A DNA stretch of 64,000 bases, from contig BCIG01000015.1 of NCBI GenBank assembly GCA_001599915.1, positions 434,001-498,000 on the forward strand, given 5' to 3'. The notes under the pieces are model-generated. The model did no database searches. It saw nothing but the letters and a program-made list of their open reading frames with translations, and was not told the origin of the DNA. This DNA comes from Symbiotaphrina buchneri (taxonomy: Eukaryota; Ascomycota; Symbiotaphrinales; Symbiotaphrinaceae). The first letter of the stretch is position 1; each line of letters opens with the position of its first letter. The position numbers were made by a program, and so were the translations under genes. This document shows, piece by piece, positions 1 through 11,658 of the stretch.

Positions 1-815
1 ACGTGTCAAAGGTGCCTGGAACTGTTGGAGGCTTAAAAAGAGTGGAGTCGCCGCCTTGCAGATGCTCTCGAGAACTCCATCCGCAGGCAGAGAAGGACAT
101 CACGTGCTGCGCTGGTTGAGTAGTGGTCAAGACGCCCGAAGGCAGAACCTCGTCGCAGCTTTATTCTTTGACCATAATTGATCCATTCCTTTCGGCTGGT
201 GACAGTCCTTCACGAAGCATAGCGCTTGGAGACCGCACTCTGTGCACCTATCAGCCAAAAGCGACAAGTTAAAAGTACGAAAAGTTCGTACATGTACTCC
301 GCATAAACTGAACAAAGCTTAACTCCGCCTCGGTTCTTGGTCCAAGCTCCCACCAAGCCACCAAGCCAGCGAGCCTGTGAGCCGGCCAGCCAGCCAGCCA
401 GCCTTGTTGTAGCACACACGGCACACCAACGTTCATCAAACGGCAGCTATCCGTCAAACTTCTCTTTCGGCTCCTCGCACCTTTGCTGTCCATCGTTGGC
501 ATTTTTGGTGTTGGCGTTTGGTGCGACTCTGGTCCTTGCGCGGCTTCTTTCTGGATAGGCCCAGGCACTCAGCCGTCTGGCCAGTACGGGCTCCATCTGC
601 TTATTCGCAGCGTGCGACTTGTCCATTGACTGCCACGACATTCGGCTGCCTTCAATGAGTCGTTGCGGAGAGCTTGTCTACCCATCAAGCACTACTGTCA
701 GCCGGTAACATCCTCTTGCTTGTTCCACCATCAGTACCTTTGCTGACCCCGTATCACTTGCAAGGCTTACTCCTCTTAGCTATCCTGTCGGCCATTCTAT
801 GGTTCTACCGGCGCC
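1..815. other. Upstream region of the Blm10 gene, no gene seen
   Basis: Leader and promoter region before the Blm10 start codon. It is pyrimidine-rich towards the 3' end, as is common ahead of fungal start codons. It holds a short GCCA tandem at 385-403. Open frames here are short, overlap on both strands and resemble no protein I know. Confidence 0.6.
385..403. repeat. GCCA tetranucleotide microsatellite
   Basis: Almost five consecutive GCCA units, in a wider stretch rich in CCAAGCC and CCAGC words. Simple-sequence repeat in the 5' region of the Blm10 gene; no function inferred. Confidence 0.8.
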
Positions 816-3800
816 ATGGAGACAAGCAATAGAATTCCTAGCTTAATTGCATCCTCCGGGACCAACACCAACAATGATATCTCGGGGACGACTACGCCGG
901 GAGGCGACGATAACGAGAGTATGGATCTGGACAAACAACCCTACCGGCACCGTCCAAGAACCTATCCATATGCTTGTTATTTACCATATGAGACGGAAAG
1001 TGATGGAGAGAGGCAGCAAAACCTGGAGGAGATGCTAGGACAACTGTATGTTGCGGTCGAGGCCGGCGATTTTGCTGCGGGAGCGGTACACTGGACGAGA
1101 GAAATCAAAGGCTGGTTGGGGCTGAAGTTCGACCCCCCAAGGGAAACCAGGGTTAAGTTGGTGAAGCTTTACTATGAGCTTTGCCTTGCCCCGGGAATAG
1201 ATCCAAGCGTCTCGGAACGCTTTGCTAGTATGTTCATGGTCTTGACCAAGTATGTTCTAAGTCACGACCATTAAGCCTTGACATCTGCTGATTATTACGA
1301 AGGAAGCGTCACTATATGGCTCCCGGCAAGGACCTGAACTTAGACTGGAGGCCAGTGTACAAGGAATTAAAAGCTTTCGTGCTGCCCACAGAATCTGGTT
1401 TGGTGCATACAACGACGGTAAAGCGAAATATTCGTACGCTGACCAAGCTCTGCACATTCGCCCAACCATACTTTGACCCAAAAGAAATACCAGCAATACT
1501 TGAGGAATTCCTCCCTTATTTCACGACTTCTTTTACGGAAGGGGCTTACGTTGTGGTTGGGTTACTGAACCTCCTGTTCCCCACCGCGGCACCTCAAGAT
1601 GGCGATGAGAACCTCCAACCGCAGCGTTACCTGCCCACTTTCTTCCATCTATGGTCGTTGGTCAATAGATCGAAAGTTTTCGATGTTGATTTCCTAGATA
1701 TGTTATCACGTCTTGCCAGAGATGCATTACCTTCTAAGCACCTACAATTCTCGGAATATGGCATTTTCACCCAGGACCAGTGTGCTATTATCTTCACCTC
1801 TGTCCTGAGACTGCTCGAGATACCTGTGGGACAAGCTACATCGCCATACAGCGGTTCTGTGGATTTGGCCGCAGGCCTCGGCATGTTACTCGACCGAGAC
1901 CAGAGGAAACATCCCGTTGCACATCACATAGCTCGATGGATCATAATGTCCTTATCGCCTGCGTGCCTTGAAAAGCCGGATTCGGTCTTGACTCGCATGG
2001 AAGGCCTGATCGAAGGCATAGAGACGTTCTTCCATCCCTCGAATTCCGGAGCATGGACAAAGACTCTTTCTCAACTGGTCTACTTCCTCGCTGACTTTTT
2101 CGTCACTCGCTGGAACCGGGAGAATAGCGGAGAATTGGACATACCGGAGGAAAGGAAACTCAATCGAGAGCTAAAACGCCGCTTTGTACTGTCTCTTAGA
2201 GATGTCGTCTATATGGGCATCTATGCGAAGAGTGGAACAGCAATGAATTACGCATTGTCTACTCTGCAATGCTTGGCTCTGTTGGAACCGGAGCTTATCC
2301 TTCCAGGCATGCTCCAGAGGATTTATCCGGCTATGCAAGGTCTCGTGGAGGTGCATAGAACAACCTCATCCTTACGAGCACTACAGATACTTGCACGCAT
2401 AATGGTCCGGACTAAGGGATTCAGGTGCCATGTGACAACAATGCTAGGGCTCGCACTGCCAGGGATAGATGCAAACGACCTCGATAAAACATTGCATACC
2501 CTTTCCTTCATGCAGACAGTGTGCTATAACATACCCTTTCACGACATGACGGAAGGCCAGGATTACGTCAATGGTAGTTCTGTCGCTGTACAGTGGGTTA
2601 CCTCTGAAGTGGAGAGGATGGAGATGGAGGGTGTAAACGTCCGCATGGACTATCAAAATGATCTCAGCGAAGAAGACGAGAATCTGATACTGCGCTCTTC
2701 CACCGCTGGCTTTGGCGAATTCTTGATCTCACTCCTTGGTAGGGTATTCACATTGTTGGAAAACCTTCCGGACGCGGCTCGAGTACGAAGTGGTTCCCCA
2801 GAGGAAAACGTGGTCAACACTCTTCCGGCAACATTCACACCGCTGCTTGCATCCCTTTCACCGGAATTGTATGATATAGCGCTGAACAAGATCAGCGATT
2901 TCGTTGCAAACCATGTGATTCACCAAGCCAGAGATGCTATGGCGTTCATTTGTAATGCCTTATGCAAAGTCAACCCCGAGAAAGCGCTGAAAAGATTCCT
3001 ACCGATGCTGATACAAGCTATTCGGACCGAGATCGACGAAAATGGTGCTGGATCCAGTCGGAGCACGGGGTCGGATATTTTGCCGCGAGACCGTGGTTTG
3101 GTCTGGAATATCAGCATGCTCAGCATGTGTGTGGTACATGTAGGGGACGCGGTACTGGCGTACAAACATGAGCTATTTGAGATCGCCCTCTTCATGCAGA
3201 AACGATGCAGGGGTATCCCCACTACACACGTCTCCAATTTTATCCATCATTTACTCCTCAACCTCACCTCCATATACACACTCGACTACTCATTGTACGA
3301 AAAGGATGCGCTGGCTCGTGGGATCGATATCGTTGACTGGGGCAGAGATACCGATCCTGCTGAACTCAATATTAGCTGGCATGTACCGTCGCCAGCAGAG
3401 CTTGAATTCGCAGTGGAAGTATTTACATCCCAAGCTAAGAATGCGGTGGAGCAGCTCACACTACTTGCCGGGTCCTCGTCACCAATAAATCGTGACGGGA
3501 CAGGAAAGGAATGGTCTGATGAGGTCTCCAGGAATCTTGTACTTCTTCGACTATTGGTATCGGGCACCTCCTATCTTTTTTGCAACGATGGGGCATCTAC
3601 AGACGAAACAGAGATTTCCCTAAATGGAGATTATGAGATGGTCGATGAGAATACTCAAAGTGATGAGGAGAAAGACGATAATGAAGCCGATATTGCCGTT
3701 CAAGAACCTGCCGAAGAACACGAGAGACCTACATTCCACTATCCTGCCGGTTATCCTTTGACGAAAGGCAGTGCACTCTATCAAAGTGTCCACCAATTAC

Positions 3801-6800
3801 GAGAGAGGATCGGTGAAGTTCTTCACCATATGCATCAATACTTGAGGAAGAATCAGGAAGATGACGTCGCATGCTTCACGGCTTTGTATAGTGCATATAA
3901 GAGCTGGTTTGTTGACGTTGGAGTTGAGCGATCTGCCCGCGTCCTGGACAGGGTGACAAAGCTATACGCTGCAGATATCCATTCCTACAAAATCAGCGGC
4001 TTGCGAAAACAGTATCCAAGACCTCTCCTGTTGAGAAGAGCAAATGTTTATCATCTTCAGAGGCTGAGGCACAACGCTTCGCCTAGACTTATGTCTGACC
4101 TAGACAAAGTCTTGCTGTTAGATCTGTCTCAATCGAGCGTGTCTTTGTACACAGATATTCGACGTAACGCACAGAGTGCTGAAGAATCAGCAGTCAAGGT
4201 CATTGTTGGTGCGCGTCCTCTCGTGATCAGACCTCTTCTCAGGGCTTTGGAAACAGCAGTGAAGCAGAACGATTATCCGCGCATTAAGGGGGGTCTATAC
4301 TCGCTTCTATTTGGAAACCTTGCAAAGACCGCTGGGCGAGACTGGAGATTCGCACCATCACTTATCAAGACCTTCATCGAAATTAGCGCGGTTGACAAGC
4401 CTTCAGTCCAAAAGTTAGCAGCATCTGCCACGTATCAGGTCATGGACTTTGGCAGACCACTTGAAAGAATGGTGATCTTGGATCAAGCACTAGTTCAAGC
4501 AATTTCTCCACCTGATCCAGAACCTGCAAAGCAGCAGATCTCGAAGAAGCAAGAGGCTCTAAAGCGCAAGAGAAAGAGGGTAGAGTTCAAGATGGCGAAG
4601 CTTGCGTCGGAGCTTGTCGAGATCGCTAAAGCGTCGCATTGGAAGAAGGAAAGCCGTACTGTGACGATCGTACTCAGTCTCGGGCTGCGCTTTGAGACTT
4701 TAGCATCAGAAAACCTTGTTGAGCTTATTACGAAGGGTACAATTGACAGCCACCCGGGACTTCGCGGCTTGTATTCTGGAGCAATTGTAGCAGTAAGTGG
4801 ACTCCGTGTATTTAAACGACATAGGTGCTAACACTTTTCGAAGTTGTTCTCTCTTGTTGAGATGCGTGCTGTATGCAAGCACGACTACAAGAACTACATC
4901 ATGGACAACCAGGATATTCCGGCTAAGGTTATTGTGCCCACGAAACGCAACGACCCCAATTGGACCCAGGAGTATCTGAAAGGTTTCGCCCAGCCTGAAG
5001 CAGATTATTACATTGACCATGACCATCCTGGTTGGCTGGTATGGACTGAAACCATACCTGCGTATGAGTCTAATCCTCGGCGCGCCTTGGAGTACGACGA
5101 CGTGGAAGAGAGAGTGCGGAAGCAAATGGGTGGCCTTCTTACGCGGGACTGGTTCAGTACGTTCTTTGGTTACCTTAAACAGGAACCTCGGGACTCGACG
5201 GCCGATCGATTCCGCATGGCAAGCGCTATGATGCTTCTCTATGCATTCGGACTCGTCCACGATGGGGTGACTGCCGCCACCTTCGATGATATTAAAGATG
5301 AGGTTGCCAAGGTCTTCGAAGACGGCAGCGATAAGCACCAACACCGTGCAACGGCCGAAATCCTCGGAGCTCTACTCACTTCTGTTATCGACGAGAAAAA
5401 GGAGATACGGGATATGGTGTGGGACTATGCCTTTCCTCTGGTCCGCGGGATCTTCGCCGATGGTCTGACTCCGGAGAACTCTTCATACTGGAACACTTTT
5501 CTACACCTGATTTTGCAGGGCAAGGACCCAAGGCGGGCCTGGCCAATTATCGACTGGCTGGCCAGCTTCAGACTGGACATGTCCTCTAACGCCGCCTTCA
5601 AAGAGAGCTCGAAGATCCAGCTTCTGCAACAGTGTATTGTCGATTCAGGATGGCACTTCCAGTTGGAGAAGCCAATCATTCAGGACTTCTTGGCTCATCT
5701 AGATCATCCTTATAAAGGTGTCCGGGAAGCTATGGGCACCACCTTGGGCAGCATCTATCGAACACGTTATCACGAGTCATATAAGGCTGTAGAAAGCCTC
5801 TTGACAGACCAGAGGGCCGCTTCTTCGCTCGGTAAAGTACCGTATCGCCCATCGGCGGAGTTCTCTGCTACAGTGCGAGAGGTCTTCGATCGTCTCAAAA
5901 AATGGAGGCATGAGCGTACGCCCGGACAACAGACCCCCACCTCATACACATCCGGCAGCAAGACGGTGCTCTTGTGGCTGGATTCGACACTTTCGTCCTA
6001 TGAGTGTGTCCAGATGCTTGAATTCTTCCCTGACTTGTTCATGGAAGAGCTTTTGCATATGATGGATGTCAAGGAGGATCCTGAACTACAGTCTCTTGCT
6101 TACCACGTCTTCCGCCACCTGCCCAACGTGCCTTTCCCCTCTGGAGAGGACCAGGACTTCATCGAGTCGCTTATCCGGATCGGCACCACTTCTACGCTGT
6201 GGCATCAGCGACTGCGGGTTCTGATCAATATTCAAGTCCTATATTTCCGTCGCTTGTTTCTCATGTCGGTAGAGAAGCAAAAGGCTTTGTTCGAATGCGT
6301 AGCCGGCATGCTTGAGGATTCGCAGTTGGAGGTCCGTTTAGGCGTTTCTACTACACTCTCTGGAATGATTCGATGCTCACCGGTCCGTCTTCGAGATGAC
6401 CTGCTGGAGGAGCTGAAGCAGCGGTTTACCAGCATGCTCCAGAAGAACGTGCTGCCGAAACGGACGCAGCCTGGTACATCAACGCCTGAGCACAACCGAA
6501 TCGTGCTGAAGCGTCATGCGGCTGTATTGGGACTCGGTGCTCTTATCCAAGCATTTCCATACATGTCGCCTCCACCGGCTTGGCTGCCGGGGGTCCTGGC
6601 TACTGTGGCGGTTAAGGCTGCTGCGGATCCGGGTATGGTAGGCAAGAGTGTGAAGAGCATCCTGAGTGACTTCAAGAAGACGAGGCAGGATACTTGGCAT
6701 GTGGATGTTAAGGTTAGTAAACACAGCGCAGCCTACAAACTTCGATTCTAATCAATCCTACAGGTCTTTTCTCAGGAACAGTTAGAGGACTTGGAAGGAG

Positions 6801-6826
6801 TGCTCTGGAAGAGCTACTTCGCATAA
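816..6826 (+). CDS. blm10: Proteasome activator Blm10/PA200
   Basis: Large HEAT-repeat protein that caps the 20S proteasome core and opens its gate, in nucleus and cytosol. I place four exons at 816-1249, 1303-4792, 4844-6712 and 6764-6826, joined in phase through GT-AG introns of 53, 51 and 51 nt. This gives about 1,951 residues, within the family range (yeast Blm10 about 2,140, mammalian PA200 about 1,840). The join at intron 1 creates LTKKRHYMAPGKDLNLDW, which resembles the conserved Blm10 N-terminal block. The C-terminal part matches the conserved Blm10 C-terminal region (formerly DUF3437), and the protein ends KSYFA. Blm10 docks in the alpha-ring through a C-terminal HbYX tail; here the penultimate residue is Phe instead of Tyr. 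An acidic linker rich in Asp/Glu lies near codon 780. The first ATG of the open frame was taken as start. The next gene downstream is on the same strand, 650 bp away. Confidence 0.93.
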
Positions 6827-7478
6827 ATGAGCCGGAGGTGAGGAGACGCTAGGATCTATAGATCTGCTGATTGGTAGAGTCTCGCTTCTCGAGACTCCAT
6901 GGTCAGTCTTTCCAGCCTGGCTTCTGTGGCGCCATGGTGGACCTGCATTGATCGGTGGCGCCATGGTAGAATGTTGTTTCAACCGCATGAAATGTGTCCC
7001 CAATTGGCTGTTTTGCATTGTTGGGTCACCATGGTCACAGGCATATTCGTAACACTAGCATGCAAAGGGTGAGCAGCTGGCCTTCTAGTTCTTCAATCAA
7101 AGCAAGTTTGTAGAAGCTTCAGTTGAGGTGTCAGTCTACGAGTGGTGTGATGGTGCGAGGATGAGGATGAGCTGGCGAGGTCTGCTTGGTTTGTGTTACC
7201 TCATAGCAACAAATAGGGGAAAAGCAACGGCAAAACCCGCCAAAGCGTGTCAGTCAATCTAAAGGAGAAATTGACCGGCTTGGCGACCTGATAAGGATTG
7301 TGAGATTGTGGGGAACCCCGTCTGCTGTCGTACGTCTCCCATCCTGCACTCCAGATTTCAACTCCTGCATCCCCGTTCTTGTATCATACCACCGTTATCC
7401 TTACCGCCGACGGCGACCCCTTCTGGAAACATCGCCCACAATAGTAAGGCATCTGACTTGGTCTATCATGAAGACAAC
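6827..7478. other. Intergenic, promoter of the siderophore transacylase gene
   Basis: Blm10 terminator region and promoter of the next gene. A 13-base word GTGGCGCCATGGT occurs twice, near 6928 and 6956. One GATA site lies at 7289-7295. No gene seen. Confidence 0.5.
7286..7295 (+). promoter_or_regulatory. Possible iron-responsive GATA (SreA-type) site
   Basis: The bases ACCTGATAAG differ by one position from ATCWGATAA, the site bound by the fungal iron regulator SreA. It lies about 190 bp before the start of a siderophore gene, the kind of gene SreA represses when iron is plentiful. Single GATA sites occur often by chance, so this is inference. Confidence 0.3.
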
Positions 7479-9145
7479 ATGGGTCCGGAGATAGTCCACC
7501 TTCCCAATGGCCAGCTAGTGACTGTGTCTCCTATCTTTGGAGGCTTTTCCTTCAGAGCGAACCACTTGGAGACACACCATTCAGCATTCCCACCCGGCTG
7601 GACCATTACACTCGATACCGAAGAGGATGCGCTTTCCAGTGACATAGAAGGCGACGTGGACGGGAGTGTGCCCAAGAAGCACAAATCCCGTCGTTATACC
7701 AGGCCGACTCTACAAAATGACTACGTTTTCATATCCTCGATATCAAGTCCTTCCAATTCAGAGTTCCAGCCCTTTGCCTCGCCTTCAAGGCAAATTGCAA
7801 TGATGCTATGGACAACATTTTGGTGGTACTTTCATCAACCTGAACCGGACTATCGTGTGACCACTTCTCATTCCTCACGCACAGCGGAGGAATGAAAGCC
7901 GCGTGGCAGCTGGCGGCTCAACGTCAAACGCCAAGGGATATTTAAGGGGAGAAATCTGATTCCGAAATTGGAGCGGATGGGACTGATTGCCAGTGAGGAA
8001 ACCTTTGTTGGCGAGGAGCCTGATGATCGAAGCGGAGAAGGATGGGAGGACATGTTTTGCAGTCGCCGGCGCTTTTGGCAATTGGACGCCAGGATCTATC
8101 TCTTTACTCTCACTCCGAATGGACGTTCACCATATCTAGGTGGCTCACCTTACCAGTCAAGGCCAGGCTCGCCTGCGAGAGATCCCTCCCCACATCGAGA
8201 GTTGCCCGAAGCAGCGGCTACGGCGCTGCCAGCCGCGGGCCTGACGGCAGCAGCTGCAACATTCTCTAGCGCTACGAGTGGTCCTATACAGTATGCTATC
8301 ATGCACAGCCCTTTTTCATCTGCGAGTCACCTGCCCACATACTTCCCGCCTCCGCCTCCCGAGTACACCTTCACCAACAATATTCGACATCCCCTCCGAT
8401 CGAAGCCGCCTCGACAAGGGGAAGTATTCTATATGCGGTACGTGCCCAGTCTCGGGCAATATCTCTCTTTCCGCGTCGCGTCTCTTGCGGCACGGCCAGC
8501 TACTATCGGGTCGAGCCCAGTTGCTTCAGGGACGTCATTTCAGACGCTCACGCCCGGCCCGACCGACGTCGAGTTGCTTCACACGTGGATGAACAATCCA
8601 AGAGTTGCCCATTACTGGGGTGAAGCAGGGCCCATCCAGCACCAGGAGGAGTTTCTGAGGCGGGGCTTGAAGTCACGCCATTCGTTCCCCGTCATCGGCT
8701 GCTGGGATGGGAGACCATTCGGCTACTTTGAAATATACTGGGCCAAGGAAGATGCGTTGGGACAGCATATGAGCCCTCCTCCGGGAGATTGGGATCGAGG
8801 GTTCCATTGTCTTGTCGGGGAGCAAGAGTTCCGAGGTTCACATAGGGTGAGGGTCTGGCTGAGCGCACTGGTCCACTACTGTTGGTTGAGCGATTCTCGG
8901 ACCGAGACGGTCATGCTGGAACCGAGAATAGACAACATCAAGTAAGCCTTCTCTGCATTGTCCGATGGACTTAGTGCCCGGTGTCAGTTGGGGTGTCGAT
9001 ATGATTGCTAACCGACAGCGCGGCCAGGTTGATCAATTATCTACAAGAAGTGGGCTTCTACAAAGAAAAGGAAGTCTCATTTCCACATAAACAATCAGCT
9101 TTGATGAAGATCAGAAGAGAGGCATGGGAAGCACCGGCTTTGTAA
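7479..9145 (+). CDS. SidL/SidF-type N5-hydroxyornithine transacylase, frame cut by one TGA
   Basis: GNAT-family enzyme of siderophore biosynthesis that acylates N5-hydroxyornithine. The N-terminal block ([12 protein letters not shown], then HHSAFPPGW) and the C-terminal acyltransferase block ([31 protein letters not shown]) are characteristic of SidF and SidL. Exon 1 runs 7479-8941, a 77-nt intron follows, and exon 2 is 9019-9145; total about 529 codons. Codon 139 (7893-7895) is TGA. The frame is open and family-like on both sides, with WWYFHQPEP just before and GIFKGRNL just after, and no other break. Read literally, only 138 residues without the catalytic domain would be made. Alternatives are a fresh null mutation, a sequence error, or a 42-nt in-frame intron at 7857-7898 with weak signals. 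The C-terminus (EAPAL) lacks a PTS1 signal, which favours the cytosolic SidL over peroxisomal SidF. Confidence 0.8.
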
Positions 9146-9659
9146 AAGGCCACCAGGGACGACTTTCTTTGGGAGCTAACTCATCGTGATGACACTTCTT
9201 GGGACAGGTGTCTCTATATGTGAAAATATACCCACTCATGTTTCTTTTGGCAGCGGGCATGTTCGATCATCTAACAACCTAGCACAGAATTCTCAAGCCC
9301 GTTATTGGACATTTCGTGAGCTATGATTCAGATGAAAGTATTCAATCATCACCTCAAGTCACGAGCGTTTCTGCTAGACCTGTAAATACTCCGTACACCG
9401 AGTTTAACCTCGGCTCCGGCAACTGCCGTGCCACCATTGTTCACATGCGCATGGCAAGGCAATAATGATGATTGACTAGGTACCTTACTTAGGAATGACC
9501 TCGCCCCCGCAAAAAGGAGATCCATTTCCCCAAACTTAGACCCTCTCCGCTTTCTTCCTCTTACACCTCATCTTCTTGCCCATCTCTCCTGTCCTCTGTT
9601 AGAACCCCAGCGCATTTACCTTCTGCGAACTAAGGCAGCCCACGTCTCGATCCACTAAC
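9146..9659. other. Intergenic, promoter of the thiolase gene
   Basis: No gene seen. Contains ACTCCGTAC and GGTACCTTAC words near 9388 and 9480 that belong to the dispersed intergenic motif family noted elsewhere in the window. A pyrimidine-rich run (9540-9600) precedes the thiolase start. Confidence 0.5.
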
Positions 9660-11163
9660 ATGTCTGGAGGTGAGCTGCGCTGAATCCTTGCCTGCATGGG
9701 CTCGCTGTTGGCTCTGCTTTACAGCTCAAGCTAGGCTGGGCCAGGTCGCGAACCATTTCAAGGAGAAGGGCGCATATGGCTATGTTGAGCCAGGCTCGTC
9801 TAAGGGCGGGAAAGAGGGCCTACTGGCCAAGAACCCAGATGATGTGAGCAGCGCCACGAATATTCAGACTGACGTTGCTGACATGTGGCAGATTGTAGTG
9901 ACATGTGCCCTTCGTTCCGCAATCACAAAAGGCGGCAAGGGTGGTTTCAAAGACACCGCCGCCGCTGATATATTAGTCGGTGTGTTTCGTGGGTTGCTCG
10001 AACGGTCAAAGATCTCTCCTGATCTCATCGAGGATGTGGCGGTCGGCTGTGTCTTAGCACCGGGTGGCGGGGCCACTGAATACCGTGCTGCTGCGATTGC
10101 GGCGGGCATTCCAGTCACGGCGGGGGTGAAAAGCCTGAACAGGCAGTGCTCCAGTGGTCTGCAAGCCTGCGTTGACATAGCCAATGCGATCAAAACGGGT
10201 ATGATTGAGGTTGGCATCGGTGCAGGTGTGGAGAGCATGTCCCAGCAATACGGGTAAGCCTCTTGTTGTAAACGCTAAAGGAACATTGCTAAAGTCGAAC
10301 ATCCAGGCCTGGCGCTGTTTCGGAGTTCTCTGAGCTCCTCGATTCCGTCGAGGAAGCAAAGAACTGCAAAGTACCCATGGGTGTGCTTTCTGAAGCTATG
10401 GCTGGAGAATACAAGATCTCGCGCTCAGATCAAGACAAGTTTGCGGCAGAATCGCACAACAAGGCGGAGGCCGCGCAGAAGGCGGGCAAGTTCGATGCGG
10501 AAATCGTCCCCATCAAGGTGAAATGGACCGACCCAAAGACAGACGAGGAGAAAGAGATCACCGTGTCGAAAGATGATGGTGTCAGATATGGGATGACCGC
10601 TGAGGGTCTCAACAAGCTCAAACCCGCCTTCAAGAAGGATGGGTCGATCCATGCCGGAAATGCATCGCAGATATCAGATGGTGCAGCGGCGGTCCTCTTG
10701 ATGAAGCGTTCCACAGCGGAGAAGCTAGGCCAGAAGATCTTGGGCAAGTATGTTTCTGCTTCGGTGGTCGGTGTGCCACCCCTGTACATGGGCATCGGGC
10801 CCTGGAAGGCGATTCCCGTTGCTCTGGAGAAAGCCGGCATCTCAAAGGATGACGTGGATATCTATGAGATCAACGAAGCCTTCGCCAGTCAGTGTCTATA
10901 CTGTATCGAGCAGCTGCAGCTGCCAAAGAATAAGATCAATCCGAAGGGTGGAGCGATCGCTTTCGGCCATCCCTTGGGCTGCACTGGAGCCAGACAAGTT
11001 AGCACATTGTTGACTGAACTCAAGGAGAACGGCCAAAAGATCGGCGTCACCTCCATGTGTGGTATGTCAACCTCCTCCTACCTGCCCCAGAGACTTGAAG
11101 GTACTGATGACCATTGCAGTGGGCACTGGCATGGGAATGGCGGCGGTCTGGGTTGCAGAGTAG
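9660..11163 (+). CDS. Peroxisomal 3-ketoacyl-CoA thiolase
   Basis: Acetyl-CoA C-acyltransferase, the last step of fatty-acid beta-oxidation: it cleaves 3-ketoacyl-CoA with CoA to acetyl-CoA and a shortened acyl-CoA. Five exons: 9660-9669, 9725-9843, 9892-10253, 10307-11061, 11120-11163, encoding about 429 residues. The first exon is only 10 nt, and splicing creates MSGAQARLGQVANHF, in which RLGQVANHF fits the PTS2 peroxisome signal. Thiolase landmarks are NRQCSSGLQ with the nucleophilic Cys near residue 129, EINEAFASQ, GGAIAFGHPLGCTGAR with the catalytic His, and the C-terminal CVGTGMGMA loop made by the last splice. Intron 2 is 48 nt, in frame and stop-free. The PTS2 argues against the cytosolic acetoacetyl-CoA thiolase Erg10 and the mitochondrial isoform. 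Confidence 0.93.
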
Positions 11164-11658
11164 GTTGTGCTCAGTCTCTGATTCGGTAGCCGCTGGCTTT
11201 GGCATACCGGGTATAGTATAGGATCTTTCGGCATGCGTGCAGGTCACTGGTTGGTTGGTCATTCTGGCAATGGGCGTCTTCCATCTTTGGACCTGGTTTA
11301 TGGTCCAACGGATTCCTCGTGTGATATTGGTCGCTACGTAGAGGAAAAGCAACTTCTTAGGTATTCGAGTCCTGCAACTAGCCGCAGCTACCTACACCGT
11401 AAGATAGTCACCACTTTCAAGAGCAAGAGTAAACTGTGCATGTAGACAAGTTTCGCCTCTGTGGAAAATCAGAAAAGGCATTCATTCGCTAGGAGTCACC
11501 GACCGACGCACAGGAGTACAGTCTGGTGCAACAGCAGCCTAAGTACAAGTACGAAAAGCAAAGCAGACGTAGAAATCATCTTCCCGTATCACCTCCTGAC
11601 CACGACTCTCGGCTTCCAAGTCATCTCCATCAACAAGCAGGCTGCGTAAGAGGCGAGC
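11164..11658. other. Convergent intergenic region
   Basis: Shared 3' flank of the thiolase (+) and the Cys-rich gene (-). No convincing coding frame. Confidence 0.5.

Noticed and set aside
7968-8945. A separate short GNAT gene starting after the TGA
   Set aside because: The stretch between the TGA and this ATG is itself family-like (GIFKGRNL), and the upstream part carries the SidL/SidF N-terminal block, so it is one gene.
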